A DNA stretch of 64,000 bases from Epiperipatus broadwayi. Its lineage: Eukaryota > Onychophora > Udeonychophora > Euonychophora > Peripatidae. Positions 37,571 through 49,554 of this stretch are shown here, one piece after another. A program made the position numbers and the translations under genes. Positions within the stretch are counted from its first letter, which is position 1. Each line of letters starts with the position of its first letter. The stretch lies in the NCBI GenBank assembly GCA_028023455.1, contig JAQFVV010006231.1:8694036-8758035 (forward strand), written 5' to 3'. The notes under the pieces were generated by a model. The model did no database searches. It was not told where the DNA came from and saw only the letters and a list, made by a program, of their open reading frames with translations.

Positions 37571-38350
37571 TTTATAATTAAATAAGATTATAAATGTATT
37601 ATAAAGAAGTATTGTAACCAGCCAAAACATTTGCAGTGTAAGTAAGATCTTCTGCGGATTGAATCTAGTACATTATATCTTCATTTCAAATTTATTTAGT
37701 TACCTTATTGAACAAATTTAAAAGCAGATTCCAATATTTAGAAAATATTAAGAATTATCTCTTACTTATAGAAAATCCTGGCATTTAGAATTAGCTGCAT
37801 TTGGACACGATTATGTTAGGCTATTTGATAAATCTGTTGAATTTAAAAATGACATAAATTTGGAGATAATTTTTGAAGAAAAAAGGAAAGGAAAAGAATA
37901 TATGGAATTTTCGAAATTAGTACCTGAAAAATAAAAAACTGTCAAAAGGTGTGCACATGTGGCTCACATTGTTTGCACAGATGTATCTTTATGAATTATC
38001 TTATTTGAAAATGAAATATGTGAAGGACATATATAGAAACAGGCTTACTGATTCACACCTTGATAATATATTAAGTGGTATATAGTACTTGTTAAATATT
38101 TGTCTCAATATCAAAAATCACATTAATATTTAAATGAATATTTGGATCAAGTAAAGATTTTTATGTTTTATTAACCTGCTAATTACAAGATATAGTACAG
38201 TGGTCTACAATGTATGGCATGCATGAATTGAGAAGTCAGATATTTTTTCATGTGCCATTGACAGGATGCTGACTGCTAATATAGCATGTTGCATCTCATT
38301 TAATGTAGCAAATAAATATATGTGGCCTAAGTAAAAAAAAAGGTTGAATA
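37570..38350 (+). pseudogene. hAT transposase relic, 3' part (dimerisation domain)
   Basis: The other half of the interrupted hAT. From about 37705 it encodes FKSRFQYLENI, and near 37960-38090 the C-terminal dimerisation block LFAQMYLYELSYLKMKYVK followed by NRLTDSHLDNIL (usual form: RSRLTDEHLQ). The 3' end has terminal-like ATGTGGCCTAAGT near 38315. Together with the 5' part it gives a full-length but dead element. Confidence 0.78.
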
Positions 38351-38680
38351 TGGCTGGATTAGATAAACATGTCTGCAAAGATCATATCTATATACTTAAC
38401 ATATTCTGAACTGACATTTTAATTTGTGCAATGAAGTTTACTTTTTGAAAGACTCCAATATCTTATCTAATTGCATTCCATTATATTCTATAGCAACGAT
38501 AACTTTCTGTATAAAAACTAAAATTTTGTATTTCATTACTCATCTAACAAATTTCAAAATTTTAACAAATTTTAACCTGTATTCCATAAATTATAGCAAA
38601 AGTTGCCAAAACTATGTAAAAATACTTTTATATATGCATAATTAATCTTTTTAAAAATCATGTAGTTATAAATAATATAA

Positions 38681-40480
38681 TGTACCTATATTGATATAGG
38701 CACATATAATTTTATCTAAAATTATATTATTAAAATAATCGTTCATAAAAGAAAACATAAAATTAAACGTTGAAGAGTTTATTGCAGTTTGTTTTAGAAA
38801 AAAGATAAGAATTAAATAGTTTTCTAGCGTTAGTTTTTGAAATAAAAAAAGCTACAATTAATTAATCAAAAGGGGGGAGGGGGAGTCTTGGTTTGAGAAA
38901 TGAAACTAGGGGTTATAAAAGGAAGTAAAGAGTTTTTATTAGTATTCGTAAAAATATAATTTAAAAAGTTAAAACGTACAAATCTCTTTTCATTCATGTT
39001 TAATTAAAGAAAAAATAATGTTAAAACTAATATATGTGCGATTGTCAACAATAGAATAAATGTTATTATAAATAAAATGTATGCGAAATAAAAGAAGATT
39101 ATCATTAAAAACACGGCAATGGCTATTAATAAAATAAAACAACACGTTTTATTACATGGCTATTACTAATTAAGCAATCTTCGAAAACACGTTTATCAAA
39201 TGATTATCACTGGAATTTGACAACAGATCTTTGCCGGAGATATTAGAAAGACAACAAGGCGCAGGTATAAATAGACCTTTTTTTATCGGACAGTAATCAG
39301 TTCACAAACTAGTTGAGTGAGTGCAGTTCACAAATTGAGTGAGTGCAGTTCACAAATTAATTGAATCAGTTGAGTTAATTATACCCAGAAACAAAATGCA
39401 GTGCTGAGAAGATTTTGGGAATTCACGCCTCTTCACAGCCTAAAAAGTCCGATGAAAACAGCAAGATCTGCCCATGAAATAATGTCAACGTAACAACTTA
39501 GAAAATCTCCGTCAGTATCTAATTGTCTCCAATAGTAATAATCGTGAATAATAAGGAAACTCATCAAGGAAACGTCCCAGCCGGCTGGGAGCATTCATAC
39601 TGGAAACATTCGTACTGGAAGAAACAACAAACAAGAAGAAAACAAAGTGTTAAATCTACGTTCAAAATCCTAGGTAAAACATTTGCTTATTTTCGTTTAT
39701 ACTGTAATAGCCATTGCATTTCATTAATTCGTGCGAATCCTCCAAGAGTCTAATTATATGAACTCGATATCATACATAAATGAACTATTGATGTGTGTGT
39801 TTAAATTTCAAATGCTATGTAATACTTTATTATTATTATGTGTGTGCATGAGTTAATATGTGCGTGATCCTTATATCAATATTATTGGTTAAATTAGATA
39901 AATACCAGTGTTCGGTTATGAAAATATACAAGAATATTTAAACTAGTTTAGAAATGTTAATTTAAAAATATGCGGGTGTTTTTATTAGAATTATAAAATG
40001 TTTAAATTTAGTAAATAAATGTTAGTTAATAAATTGTCTTTAAAATTAAACTTTATTTGTCGGTCAATTCTTTTTATTAATTCTTTTACCAAATTCTTTT
40101 ATCAATCTCTTTTATAAATTCCTTTTACAATTCTTTTATCAATTCTTTTAACCACTAATGAAGTATAATCTATTAGTGATTACAAACAGCTGAGCTAGTC
40201 GTGGATTTAGGCGTTGAGTTAGTGGCACTGTTCAAAGTGCGTTGTCTATTCTTTTAGAATAAACAGCAGGCGCCCGTGTTTATACACAAACAAAAAAGTG
40301 CTTTGGATTTGGTGTTGAACTCAACAGCCGAGAAGAAGCTATGTCCTGGAAATGTAATGCTAGTTATATACTTTATAGCTATCGTTTGGGGATACATACT
40401 CTCCGAGTATGCTCTTCTCTGCCTAAGAGACCGGTGTTTCGAATGCACATATTCGAACTCGGTTCAATATATATACCCAT
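38681..40480 (+). mobile_element. LTR-like retroelement unit, copy 2
   Basis: It aligns collinearly with copy 1 from TGTACC at 38681. It has the same promoter block (TATAAATA at 39266-39273, then TTATCGGACAG), shared phrases such as ATCTCC[AG]TCAGTATCTAATTG, AATAAATTGTCTTT near 40025, TGTCGGTCAATTCTTTTT, and AGGCGCCCGTG at 40268 in place of the primer-binding-like TGGCGCCCG. A short tandem repeat of ~22 bp (GAGTGAGTGCAGTTCACAAA) lies just after the promoter, about 39310-39365. It is substantially diverged from copy 1 and has no coding region. It ends near CGGTTCAATATATA. Confidence 0.55.
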
Positions 40481-42490
40481 AAATAATAAAAATTATGTTG
40501 CTACTTACTCATTTAGAAATTTAAATTAATACTTCAAATTGTTTACATGAGACAATGTCATGATCATGAAGTACTGCATGCAAAAAAAAAAAAAGTGAAA
40601 GGGTAGATCAGAAAGCACAATTTTCAAAAATTATATCTTTTTTTTTTTAATCAAATGAATTTACAAGTGGGAATCAAATGAATTATCATTATTGATGGTT
40701 TGAAAAATAAATTTCCTATTCTATATCTATAATTGCCTCTTTTTCTGTGAGTAGGGTAGAATAGATAGTTTTTGAAATATCTGAACAAAAAACACTGATT
40801 ACCCAATAATTTAAAACAATTTCTATATATAGTAGTATATTTATTAATTATTATCAGCAATCTTTTCTTTTAATTATTATGTGACACCACCAATAACAAG
40901 TAAAAATTCTTACATATACTTTCTGGTCCATAGTAACCCATTTAATCATGTAATAGTTGTTGGTAAATAGGTATTTAGCTATTATTACTTAGACAGTAAT
41001 GATTCCTATTAATCTTGGTTGATGTGCTGACTATATAAATACAGTTATGATACAACACAGTCTTCATTACTTTAAAAAAGGAGTATCACATTTTCTTTTA
41101 CTTTTTATAAAATGAAAAATTTAAAAAAAAACTTATTTTAGTACCAATATTTAAAATTTGAAAACCCACATAAAAAATAGAGCCTGAGTGAAAACGTTAT
41201 CTTATTTTTTAATTTTCATGAAACTTAACATTTTTTAATTTCATTTAATGTGTTAATAATATACTAATAATTAAAAAAAATTTCAGTTTGTCTATTTAAT
41301 CTGACTGAGTCTAATTTGATTGGGAACCATTTTTGTTTTGCTACATTACTGTGCAGAGCAAATTTTATGTGTTAAATTGCATTAAGGATATCAAACCCTG
41401 GACAATATAATGAAAACAAATTTTTGTAAAAGACTATTCACTGGAAATTATTATAAATTATATTTTATGATGACCATAAGAAGCTAGAATTCTATCTTGA
41501 AAAATGCCATTACTAATGGTAAAAAGATCTATCAGCATTTCATTTACTAATACTCTTGTTTACTAATTTTGTAAAAATCTTTGCTACTTTTTTAAAAATA
41601 TAAAGTTCACTTAGGCGATATGATGTTTTTTGATTTTTCAATTAATATTCTAATAACATGCTTGTATTTAAGTGTGGATTTGCCTTTTAGAAATTCTACT
41701 GTGTTTTTCTTAATCATGAAGTCATGTGAGTTCTACAAAATTAAAAAGCACTTTATTATAGGATTTTAGAGGAATAAACAAGCTTGATTTTCCTATAATT
41801 TTCTACTTTCATAGAATATTTCTTAATTTTTGAAATCACTAAATAATCAAATTTACGAGTAAATATGAATAAGTAGTTGGGATTTATTCTATTAGTTTAT
41901 GAAAAAATAATAACCAACTTTTTCAAAAGCCACTTGTAATTTCATATATTTTATCTTACATACTCTTTTTTGTTTAAATTTGCTATCCAATGATCACCAA
42001 TTTTTTAAATTTTTGATACAATAATAAAAAAAAAAAAAAGGTTTCAAAAAAGTAATTCAAATTGCAAAATTTGATTTAAAACTTTAAAAATCTAAAGATG
42101 AAAAATTAGATAAAAAGAACAAAAATACTTTAAACCCGAATGCAAACTTTGATATAAATTTTTATGCTAATATATTAAAAAATATTGGATTACTTTGCAG
42201 CAATAAACAAATATATCTACTAATATTTAAAGTTCTGATTAACATTTTTTAAAAATTCCAACAATTTTTAATATATCACATCATTCAACAACTCATTCTC
42301 CAAAACATCAATAATAAACTAAAAACTTACTAATAATATTTCTACATTACAATAAAAGTTGCCTTATAAAACTCAATTACTAAAAAAATTCTAATCTACT
42401 ACATAAAAATAAATTTTTTAAAAAACAGATTCATATAAAAATATCAAATCCATTTTTCCTTTGGGTAAGAGATGAATTTAATTTTGTCAT
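40481..42490. other. Intergenic AT-rich sequence, nothing recognised
   Basis: A- and T-rich DNA with homopolymer runs. No gene, RNA or element is supported. Confidence 0.4.
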
Positions 42491-42492
42491 AT

Positions 42493-43262
42493 ATGTTGTA
42501 ACGGGATGGGACGATTGAGTGAACCTGGGCAGATGGCAAATCATCATCACTCCCAAACAATTAAAAATGAAAAATCAAATTAATTATTAATGTTTAATAA
42601 TCACAAATATATAAGAAATATTATATATTAAAGAGAGTTTGAGAGATCCTGAGATCAACCAAATAACAACTCCTTAGAGCAACTTAATTAATCATATATC
42701 AACCAGCATTATCAATAAGTATAAGTAATAATCAAAAGAAATAACCATTCATCATTAAGAATGATCAAAATATCAAACATTAATAGTCAATTTGTGACTG
42801 GATTTGAAATGGGTCTACTGTAGACCAGACTAACTATTGAGTCCTTGCCAGGTTGGGCAATTATATAAACATTAATTTGGATGCACCAACTCAGTACTCA
42901 TCCATAAAAATATATAACCATAAAAGCAATAATCAAAATCTAAACAATAAATGGGATATTAAAACATGCTGATCATCATCAATGCTCTGGCTACTTAGTA
43001 CTATTAATGTACTGACCAACTATAAACTTAATTTTAAGACTAAACTAAAAGAAAAGGTAGTGATGGGGTTTTAAAAAATATAGTGCCATTCCAGGACATA
43101 TCAATCATAGTGGATGCCCCTTAAGCATTAAATATACATGCCCTTTCATATATTCAGCCATTATACTCGAATCTAGCTCAGAAACATAAGTTCTATGACT
43201 GGTATGGTGACAAGACAAAATAATGCAATACAATTTTAACAATTGAATTCGTTTATTAATAA
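42493..43262. repeat. Unclassified ~770-bp repeat, possibly an LTR
   Basis: It starts TGTTGTAACGGGATGGGAC, passes through GATTGAGTGAACCTGGG (shared with 15.87 kb), and ends in a T-rich segment with an AATAAACGAATTC on the minus strand. Compositional contrast and the shared phrase suggest a dispersed element. No coding or target duplication was identified. Confidence 0.35.
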
Positions 43263-44168
43263 GAATAAAAAAAAAATGAAATTAAAGTCTTTAGAATATG
43301 GCTAGACATACGAATTAACTGCTTCGGCTTATTAAGCAGGTGTCCCATGTATCTTATTTGATTGGTCAAAATGTTTTCTTTTTTTAATGACGTATAAACT
43401 ATAAGTATGATGTCAACAAAAATATGGGCATTTGATACATCTCTAATGTAGCTTTCCAATGATGTCTTTTAAAAAAAAAAATCCGATGAAATTTGGATTT
43501 TTTATTAATTTTTTTCATAACAGATGCATTTAGTTTTTTTTTATTTATTATCAATTTTCTAATTTCCACGAAGTAATAAAGACAGAAAACTTTTATCGGC
43601 CTCATGAGTTAGAAATACGCTGATTCACAAACAAGGCCTTCCATGGAGTCTAAACGTAATTGCAGAATATCAGGCTCGTCAGTATACAATTTTAATTTTT
43701 TGAATAATATTTTAATTTTTTTTTAATTATTTGAAAAATGATTTAATTTTTATTACTTTGCATTTGTATTGGTGCATGTGTGTATAAATTCTATAATATT
43801 TATTTATGCTCATATGAATTCATATGTACAGTAATTTTGTGTGTTCTAATCCACTTATTTTATAAAAATAATGATTCTCAAAACGTTTAATAATTTATTA
43901 TTTATTATTATGTTTATATGATGTGTATATTCTTGCTTGTTGTATAACAAAGTAATGATTTACAAAACTAATAATCAAATATACAGAAAGATTGCATATG
44001 CAGGCAAAGAATCAAATTCTGATTCTTGTCTATGCCTTGATATTCATGTTGTCGAGTCACTAGTTTTGCCATATCTTTGATCACATTATTTTCAAGCCTA
44101 TAGCTAACAAATGGACTATATGCAAATAAATTATATCTATGTGATACAATAAATATATCAAGATAGAG

Positions 44169-44280
44169 CATCACTGGTGTGCATAACGAATATAAACATT
44201 ACTGGTGTGCATAACGAATATAAACATCACTCGTGTGCATAAAGAATATAAACATCATTGATGTACACAAAAAAATATAA
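44169..44280. repeat. 28-bp minisatellite, four units
   Basis: Units begin at 44169, 44197, 44225 and 44253, each starting CAT[CT]A. The core is CACTGGTGTGCATAACGAAT. Divergence rises towards the last unit. Confidence 0.85.
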
Positions 44281-46590
44281 AATGAAGAGATGAAACTCAT
44301 TTTATCAGTGATACAGACAGTAGCCTACAATTTCTAGTTTTAGATAGACAAGAAGCCAATTTCTACGATGACAAATGCATATCTATCTTCTGGAAATAAT
44401 TTGTTTGTATCTTTTATTAGGATGAATCTTTTTCTTATAGATGCCTTTAAGATTTGGTAATTTTTGGGATACAAGATAAAAATGAAAAATTCTTATGCGA
44501 ATATTTTTGGAGATTCTGAAGCTATGGATTATCTCAGGTAAGACATATTATATAATGGTATAAAAGATAATTTTGTGAGGAATACAATTCAAGTTATTAC
44601 ATTATGATTTCCATATATGTTCTAATAGGTTTATTTAATACCAGACAGCACACATTTTGAATGGACATTTAATACTAAAAACTAATTAAAATTTATGTTA
44701 CACTTGACAAGCATGGATCTATATATGCACATATACATGTGTGCGCATGTAATTTCTGAACTTATTTGATTTGTTACAAAATAAACATTTTTAGTTGTCA
44801 CTTGTAAATGAGATAAATATCAATAATAATAAAAAGTGATTAAAATTGTTATATGTGTTGGTTAACATAAAATCAAAATTTGGCTAATTACATTATGATT
44901 TAATGTCATAATTCTATAAATGAATTTCAATTTTATACATATTTAATATTTAACATATATATGTGTGCATATTTAACTGTAGGCACACTCTGACGTCTAT
45001 ATCATATATTTTATTTTGTCAAAATAAAGTTATTAAAAATCATTTTCGCAATTAATTCCATTTGGAAATCATTTTATATTGCACTCATTATTTTATAAGG
45101 TCCACTCTTTATCCATTAGTTTCTTAAAAGAAATAAATACTAATAACTTTTTTCTTAAAAAAATATAAAGTCAATTTTTGTTTGACAGGCACTTGATGAT
45201 TGATTAATTATCAATGTCTTTAAATTTAAATTATAGAATCGTCTATTCTTTACTTTTTTTGATTTTTAAAATTCATGCACAATTATTTGCATTTGTTTGA
45301 CTTTTAAAACGTCTCTTTTTTTTTTAACAAATGAAAAATAAAATACTTTTATATATCTCTAATTTTAAAAAATGTCATTTCAGATCAAAGAATATGAAAA
45401 TGAAATAACTCACTGTATATACACATGATGTGTTTATCTGTGCATTTAAGTATGGCTCCCTGCATGTATAGATAAACAGCAGCATATATATATACCAATT
45501 TTTTTATCAAGCTTTCTCTTGGTGAGCTTGGTTGTAGTGATTGTCATCACTGAGATAGATATAATTCAGGTAATTTGTTAGCATACCACGAGCTCCATTG
45601 TGTCTAGTGCTTGATGGGCTTCAGGGCAGTAAGCTGTCTTGTATTTGATAGATTTCAGGCAAGTAACAGTTCTCTTAGCACACATCTGTAGCTATGAATT
45701 TCAACACAAAGAAGTGGACCATTTTCCTACATGTGAATTCAAACTCCACTATTGAACTGTAGAGCAACTGCTTTCTTGCATTCTTACATCCTCAAGATAC
45801 CTCTGTATAACTCAGGAAACCAGCTCTGCAGCTAGCTATTTAGCTACAGCTACCAACTACTGCAGCAAACTACATCATAAAAATTTTTACTAGCCAAACT
45901 GCATTGATATTTTTAGCAGCACTTTTTATAAGTCACCTGAGACGTTAAAACTCCTCAATTCAAAAGAGGTTTTTTTCATCTTTTCAAAAAGATCACTAAT
46001 CCTTTCAAAAGCAATTTTGAAATTTTACCAAGGCTATGATCTACATGTTTTTACTCTCTTCAAATCACTTTTAATTAAAAGCTAGTTTTTGGAATTTTTA
46101 ATCTACAAAGATTTTTAAAAATAGATAAAGAAATGTATACAATTATCAAAAACATGCTTGTTTTTAAGTTCAAAATCAGAATTACAATAAAAACATTTAT
46201 TTGGACTTTTTTAAATGTTTAATTTATAATACAAATTTATTTTAAATTCAGAATTATTTAATCTTTTATTATGCTTATTATTCCAGGAAGATAAAAAATA
46301 TCTACTAAAATTTTTTGTCTGTGCTTATTTCTACTTTTTCTTTACTTTATATATATATGTGCACACAAACAATGTTGCTGCATGACATATAATTCAACTG
46401 GTTACAATATTATATTATTATTATACTACCTATATAATATACATGACAAAATTAATCCCATCTCTCATCAAAAAATATACGTTAAAATTTGTGTAGTAAT
46501 CTGAAAATTTTGTCAAAATCTGAATAACTATTTAATGTAGATAGCAACCATTAGCAACCTTACTGGAAGTATTCATTGCCATCCAGATCA
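44281..46590. other. Intergenic; GC-richer block at 45.49-45.95 kb unassigned
   Basis: Mostly AT-rich. 45490-45950 has more balanced composition and phrases typical of dispersed repeats, but no A/B boxes, protein motif or termini that I can name. Confidence 0.3.
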
Positions 46591-47799
46591 TCAAAGAACT
46601 GTACTTATTTTTTAGACCATACAAGCCACCTGATGGCACTTTTTATGTGCCAAAACACATTAAAATGCCATTTACGTGGCTAAACTTATGGCCTCTAGAA
46701 CAGTTCTGTTCATATTAGCTGTTAGCAGGCCTAGATATCAACGCACACCAATCTTACAGCCCACTGCTGTGCTTCCGAAACTCTGCAAATGCGCACACTT
46801 CAAAGATCGCTACCGTATCATGTGTGTCTAGAAATCAACTGGCCATACCTCTTGAAATGTACATTCCAAGTAATGATCTTACACCCTACCTGACGTAGTA
46901 TTACATAGCAATAATTTTAAACGCATTGCCGTACTTCCATACACAACTTTCAAGATTTTTAACAATTGGAAAAGGGTAGGGACAAGCACTATTGCAAAGA
47001 ACTCATGCAAAAACTCAGATTTGCGTGAGAACACATATGAGACAAATCAAATGGCTGAGGTTGCATTGCTACTGAAAAACATCGTTCCTCCTCCCCGTAC
47101 ATTCCATCGCTATGCTCTGATATATTCTCCCTTCCAGATCCTGAAATCGCACAATAAAAAAAAAAATCCGGCAAGGTAAGGCTATTAAAATAATAGCATG
47201 TTTTTAAAAGGAAAAACAAAAAAAACTTGATAAATTGATTTATACTTTGTTTTCAATCCAAAAAAAGTACAGCAATCAATTTATACATACATATTTTTTT
47301 AAAATTAATCTCAAAATAATACCTAAAGTTGGACAATAAAGACAAAAAAGTCTGGCACGGTAACATTAAAATAACGTGTTTTTAAAAGCAAAAACAAAAA
47401 AGAACTTGTTCATTTCCAATAATAAATAAGTAGATAAATTAATTTATATTTTGTTTTCAATCCAAAAGAAATAAAGCAATTAATTTATACATGTATTTTT
47501 TTGCAATTAATCTCAAAATAATACCTGAAATTGGACAATAAAGAAAAATATCCAACACAGTAACGTTATTAAAATAAAAGCATGTTTTTAAAAGCAAAAA
47601 CAAAAAAAAAACTTGTTCGTTTACAATAATAAGAGATAAATTAATCTAGACGGTTTTTTTTTTTGTTTGATATAAATATAATACCAGACATCAGACAATA
47701 AAGAAAGGCTAGTCAGGTAATGTTATATTTATATGTATTAAAGAGTGTAAAGCGCCATCAGGCAACTTGTATGGTCTAAAAAATAAGTACCCAAAGAAC
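46591..47799. mobile_element. 1.2-kb inverted-repeat element with internal satellite
   Basis: The ~45-bp arms 46591-46640 and 47751-47799 are inverted copies sharing GTACTTATTTTTTAGACCAT and CCTGATGGC. They enclose a GC-richer half (46700-47150) and a tandem satellite (47151-47720). The architecture is that of a non-autonomous DNA transposon. A 50-codon minus-strand frame (about 47129-46980) follows a good acceptor-like T-tract ending TTTCAG, but its product (begins GSGRENISEHSDGM) is not recognised and its phase does not fit the POLR1F exon. Confidence 0.55.
47151..47720. repeat. Satellite-like tandem array, period ~160-200 bp, about 3 units
   Basis: The anchor ACAATAAA recurs at about 47151, 47333, 47533 and 47694. 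Each is followed by a CCGG/CTGG-like block, AAAATAA..GCATGTTTTTAAAAG, a poly-A run, and TTAATTTATA. Units vary in length. The array lies wholly inside the inverted-repeat element. Confidence 0.75.
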
Positions 47800-49202
47800 A
47801 AATAAATCATACCCAAAAATAGCAATTTAAGATATAGGAACATAATGCTACCATTTTTTTTAAATATTACTTATTTTGGTATGTAAATAAAATGTTTATT
47901 GGAAAAATATATCAACAATCTAACCAGACATTAAAACATTAAATGTATCATCCAGGACTTTTGCAAGAATTCTCCCATAAAATAATTTTTAATTCATAAT
48001 AAAATTTTAATATTGTCAAGTTTTGTCACTTATAAAAATGGTGATCTTATATTTTATTTATTTTATAAAGCATTAAACACATATAATGTGCAGATCAATA
48101 TAGAAAAATTTCAGATCAACATGGAAAAGTTTTAACAATCCATACATTCATTCAATTTAAAATTAAGTAACATTAATACTCAGTTTCATTTTGTTATAAT
48201 TTACCATGAATCATGCAATAGCATATTATTATAAACTATATAAGTAACTTGTAGGGCTAATGCCTTGATTACTACAGAAATTCTACAGTTCAAAATGAAA
48301 GAAGTTGACTGATTTCAATAAGATTACATTATCATTCTTCATCATCTATGCAAATGTTATTCTTTTAACATTATAGATCAATAAATAATATGGTCATTTC
48401 TGATGGTAAATTTTCATTACTGGTCATTAATATTTAGCATTTCAATATTTAGAAATTAAACTTCCAAGGATGTAACATTTTAAATATTATAGCAATTTAT
48501 AAATAATAAATTTTAAATAGATTTATCACTTTTTATTCACAGATATAAATCATTTTGTTTTTATTCATTTTAAATTTTCAGTAGAATAAATCAATACAAA
48601 TTAAAAGTATTATAAATATTTTACTTATATATGCATCATATTTCATCGAATTTATTTACCATCATTTCTACAATAAAATTTTACTTGTATGCACATACAA
48701 ACACAAGGCTGTTTTATTATTTTCATATTTACATTTATTTATATCTTTTATTAAAAACACTGACATTGTATTCTAAATTTCAACCCTTTGACTTCTTACA
48801 TGCAAGTCACCCTCAGGAATGTTAAACATTCATCTATGTTTAAAAATTATTATCATGGATATAGGCTAAATATTAATGAAGAGGAACTACATGTAAGAAG
48901 CCAAAACAGTTTTAAATATGAATGTATGTTTAATATCCCTAAAGACAATGTGTATGTAAATAGTTGAAAGATAGGAATTTTAAAATAAAATCTATATAAA
49001 CAAAAAATTTCAAAAAAGTGTAAACACAATAATAATAATACATTAAAAATATCCATGAACTAAAAGAAAATCAATAGTTTGCAAAAAATATAAGAAAGAA
49101 TTATTGATAAATGTAGATATACAACATGAACTGCACATTTAACTGAAGCATAGTCATAATAAGAAGAATCAAAAAAAAAAAAGAAGAAGCTATTGTACTT
49201 AC
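47800..49202. other. POLR1F downstream intron or flank, no exon found
   Basis: On the minus strand this should hold further POLR1F sequence if the gene continues nearby. I looked for a Lys-rich C-terminal exon and found none that is convincing. AT-rich throughout. Confidence 0.4.
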
Positions 49203-49554
49203 TGTATTTTCATAAAGTTGTCCTTTAATATGTAATAGCTTATTAATATATTCAAAACCAATAACAGTAAAAAGAAATTCTTCCCCTATTTGAAGACCAA
49301 ATCCTCTCCACTCTGATCCACAAGTATCAGGTTTGTAGATTGATGCATTGAATACTTTATGTACTAAACAGCCTATATAATCTGTGCCAATTTTATTGAC
49401 TGTACCCTTTAATATACAATCAATCACTGGTTGAAAGATAAGAACTTCAAGTTGTATTTTGAAATGAAGATGAGGTTGTGAATCAACAATTAGTCCATGT
49501 GGAGTAATTAACTTTAAACTTTTATTGTTATAAGCAAGAAAAATTCCTTCCAAC
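49203..49554 (-). CDS. POLR1F: POLR1F / RPA43 (RNA polymerase I subunit), internal coding exon
   Basis: A 352-base minus-strand exon encoding one split-codon base and 117 codons. The protein matches the central part of RPA43 (formerly TWISTNB), the Rpb7-like stalk subunit of nucleolar RNA polymerase I. Diagnostic segments in order are LEGIFLAYNNKSLKL, a beta-rich stretch ending IFQPV, LKGTVNKIGTDYIGCLVHK, FNASIYKP, then WRGF and the acidic IGEEFLF strand, ending HIKGQL. This covers the end of the Rpb7-type N-terminal fold and the OB-fold, aligning to roughly residues 80-200 of the human protein. The acceptor reads TTTTAATAG and the donor GTAAGT, so this is a spliced, intact exon rather than a retropseudogene. 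The N-terminal exon should lie at higher coordinates and the Lys-rich C-terminal exon at lower coordinates. I found neither with confidence. POLR1F converges tail to tail with BMAL1. Confidence 0.85.

Noticed and set aside
44169-44280. CRISPR-like array
   Set aside because: Units are directly abutting tandem repeats with no spacers, in a eukaryotic genome.
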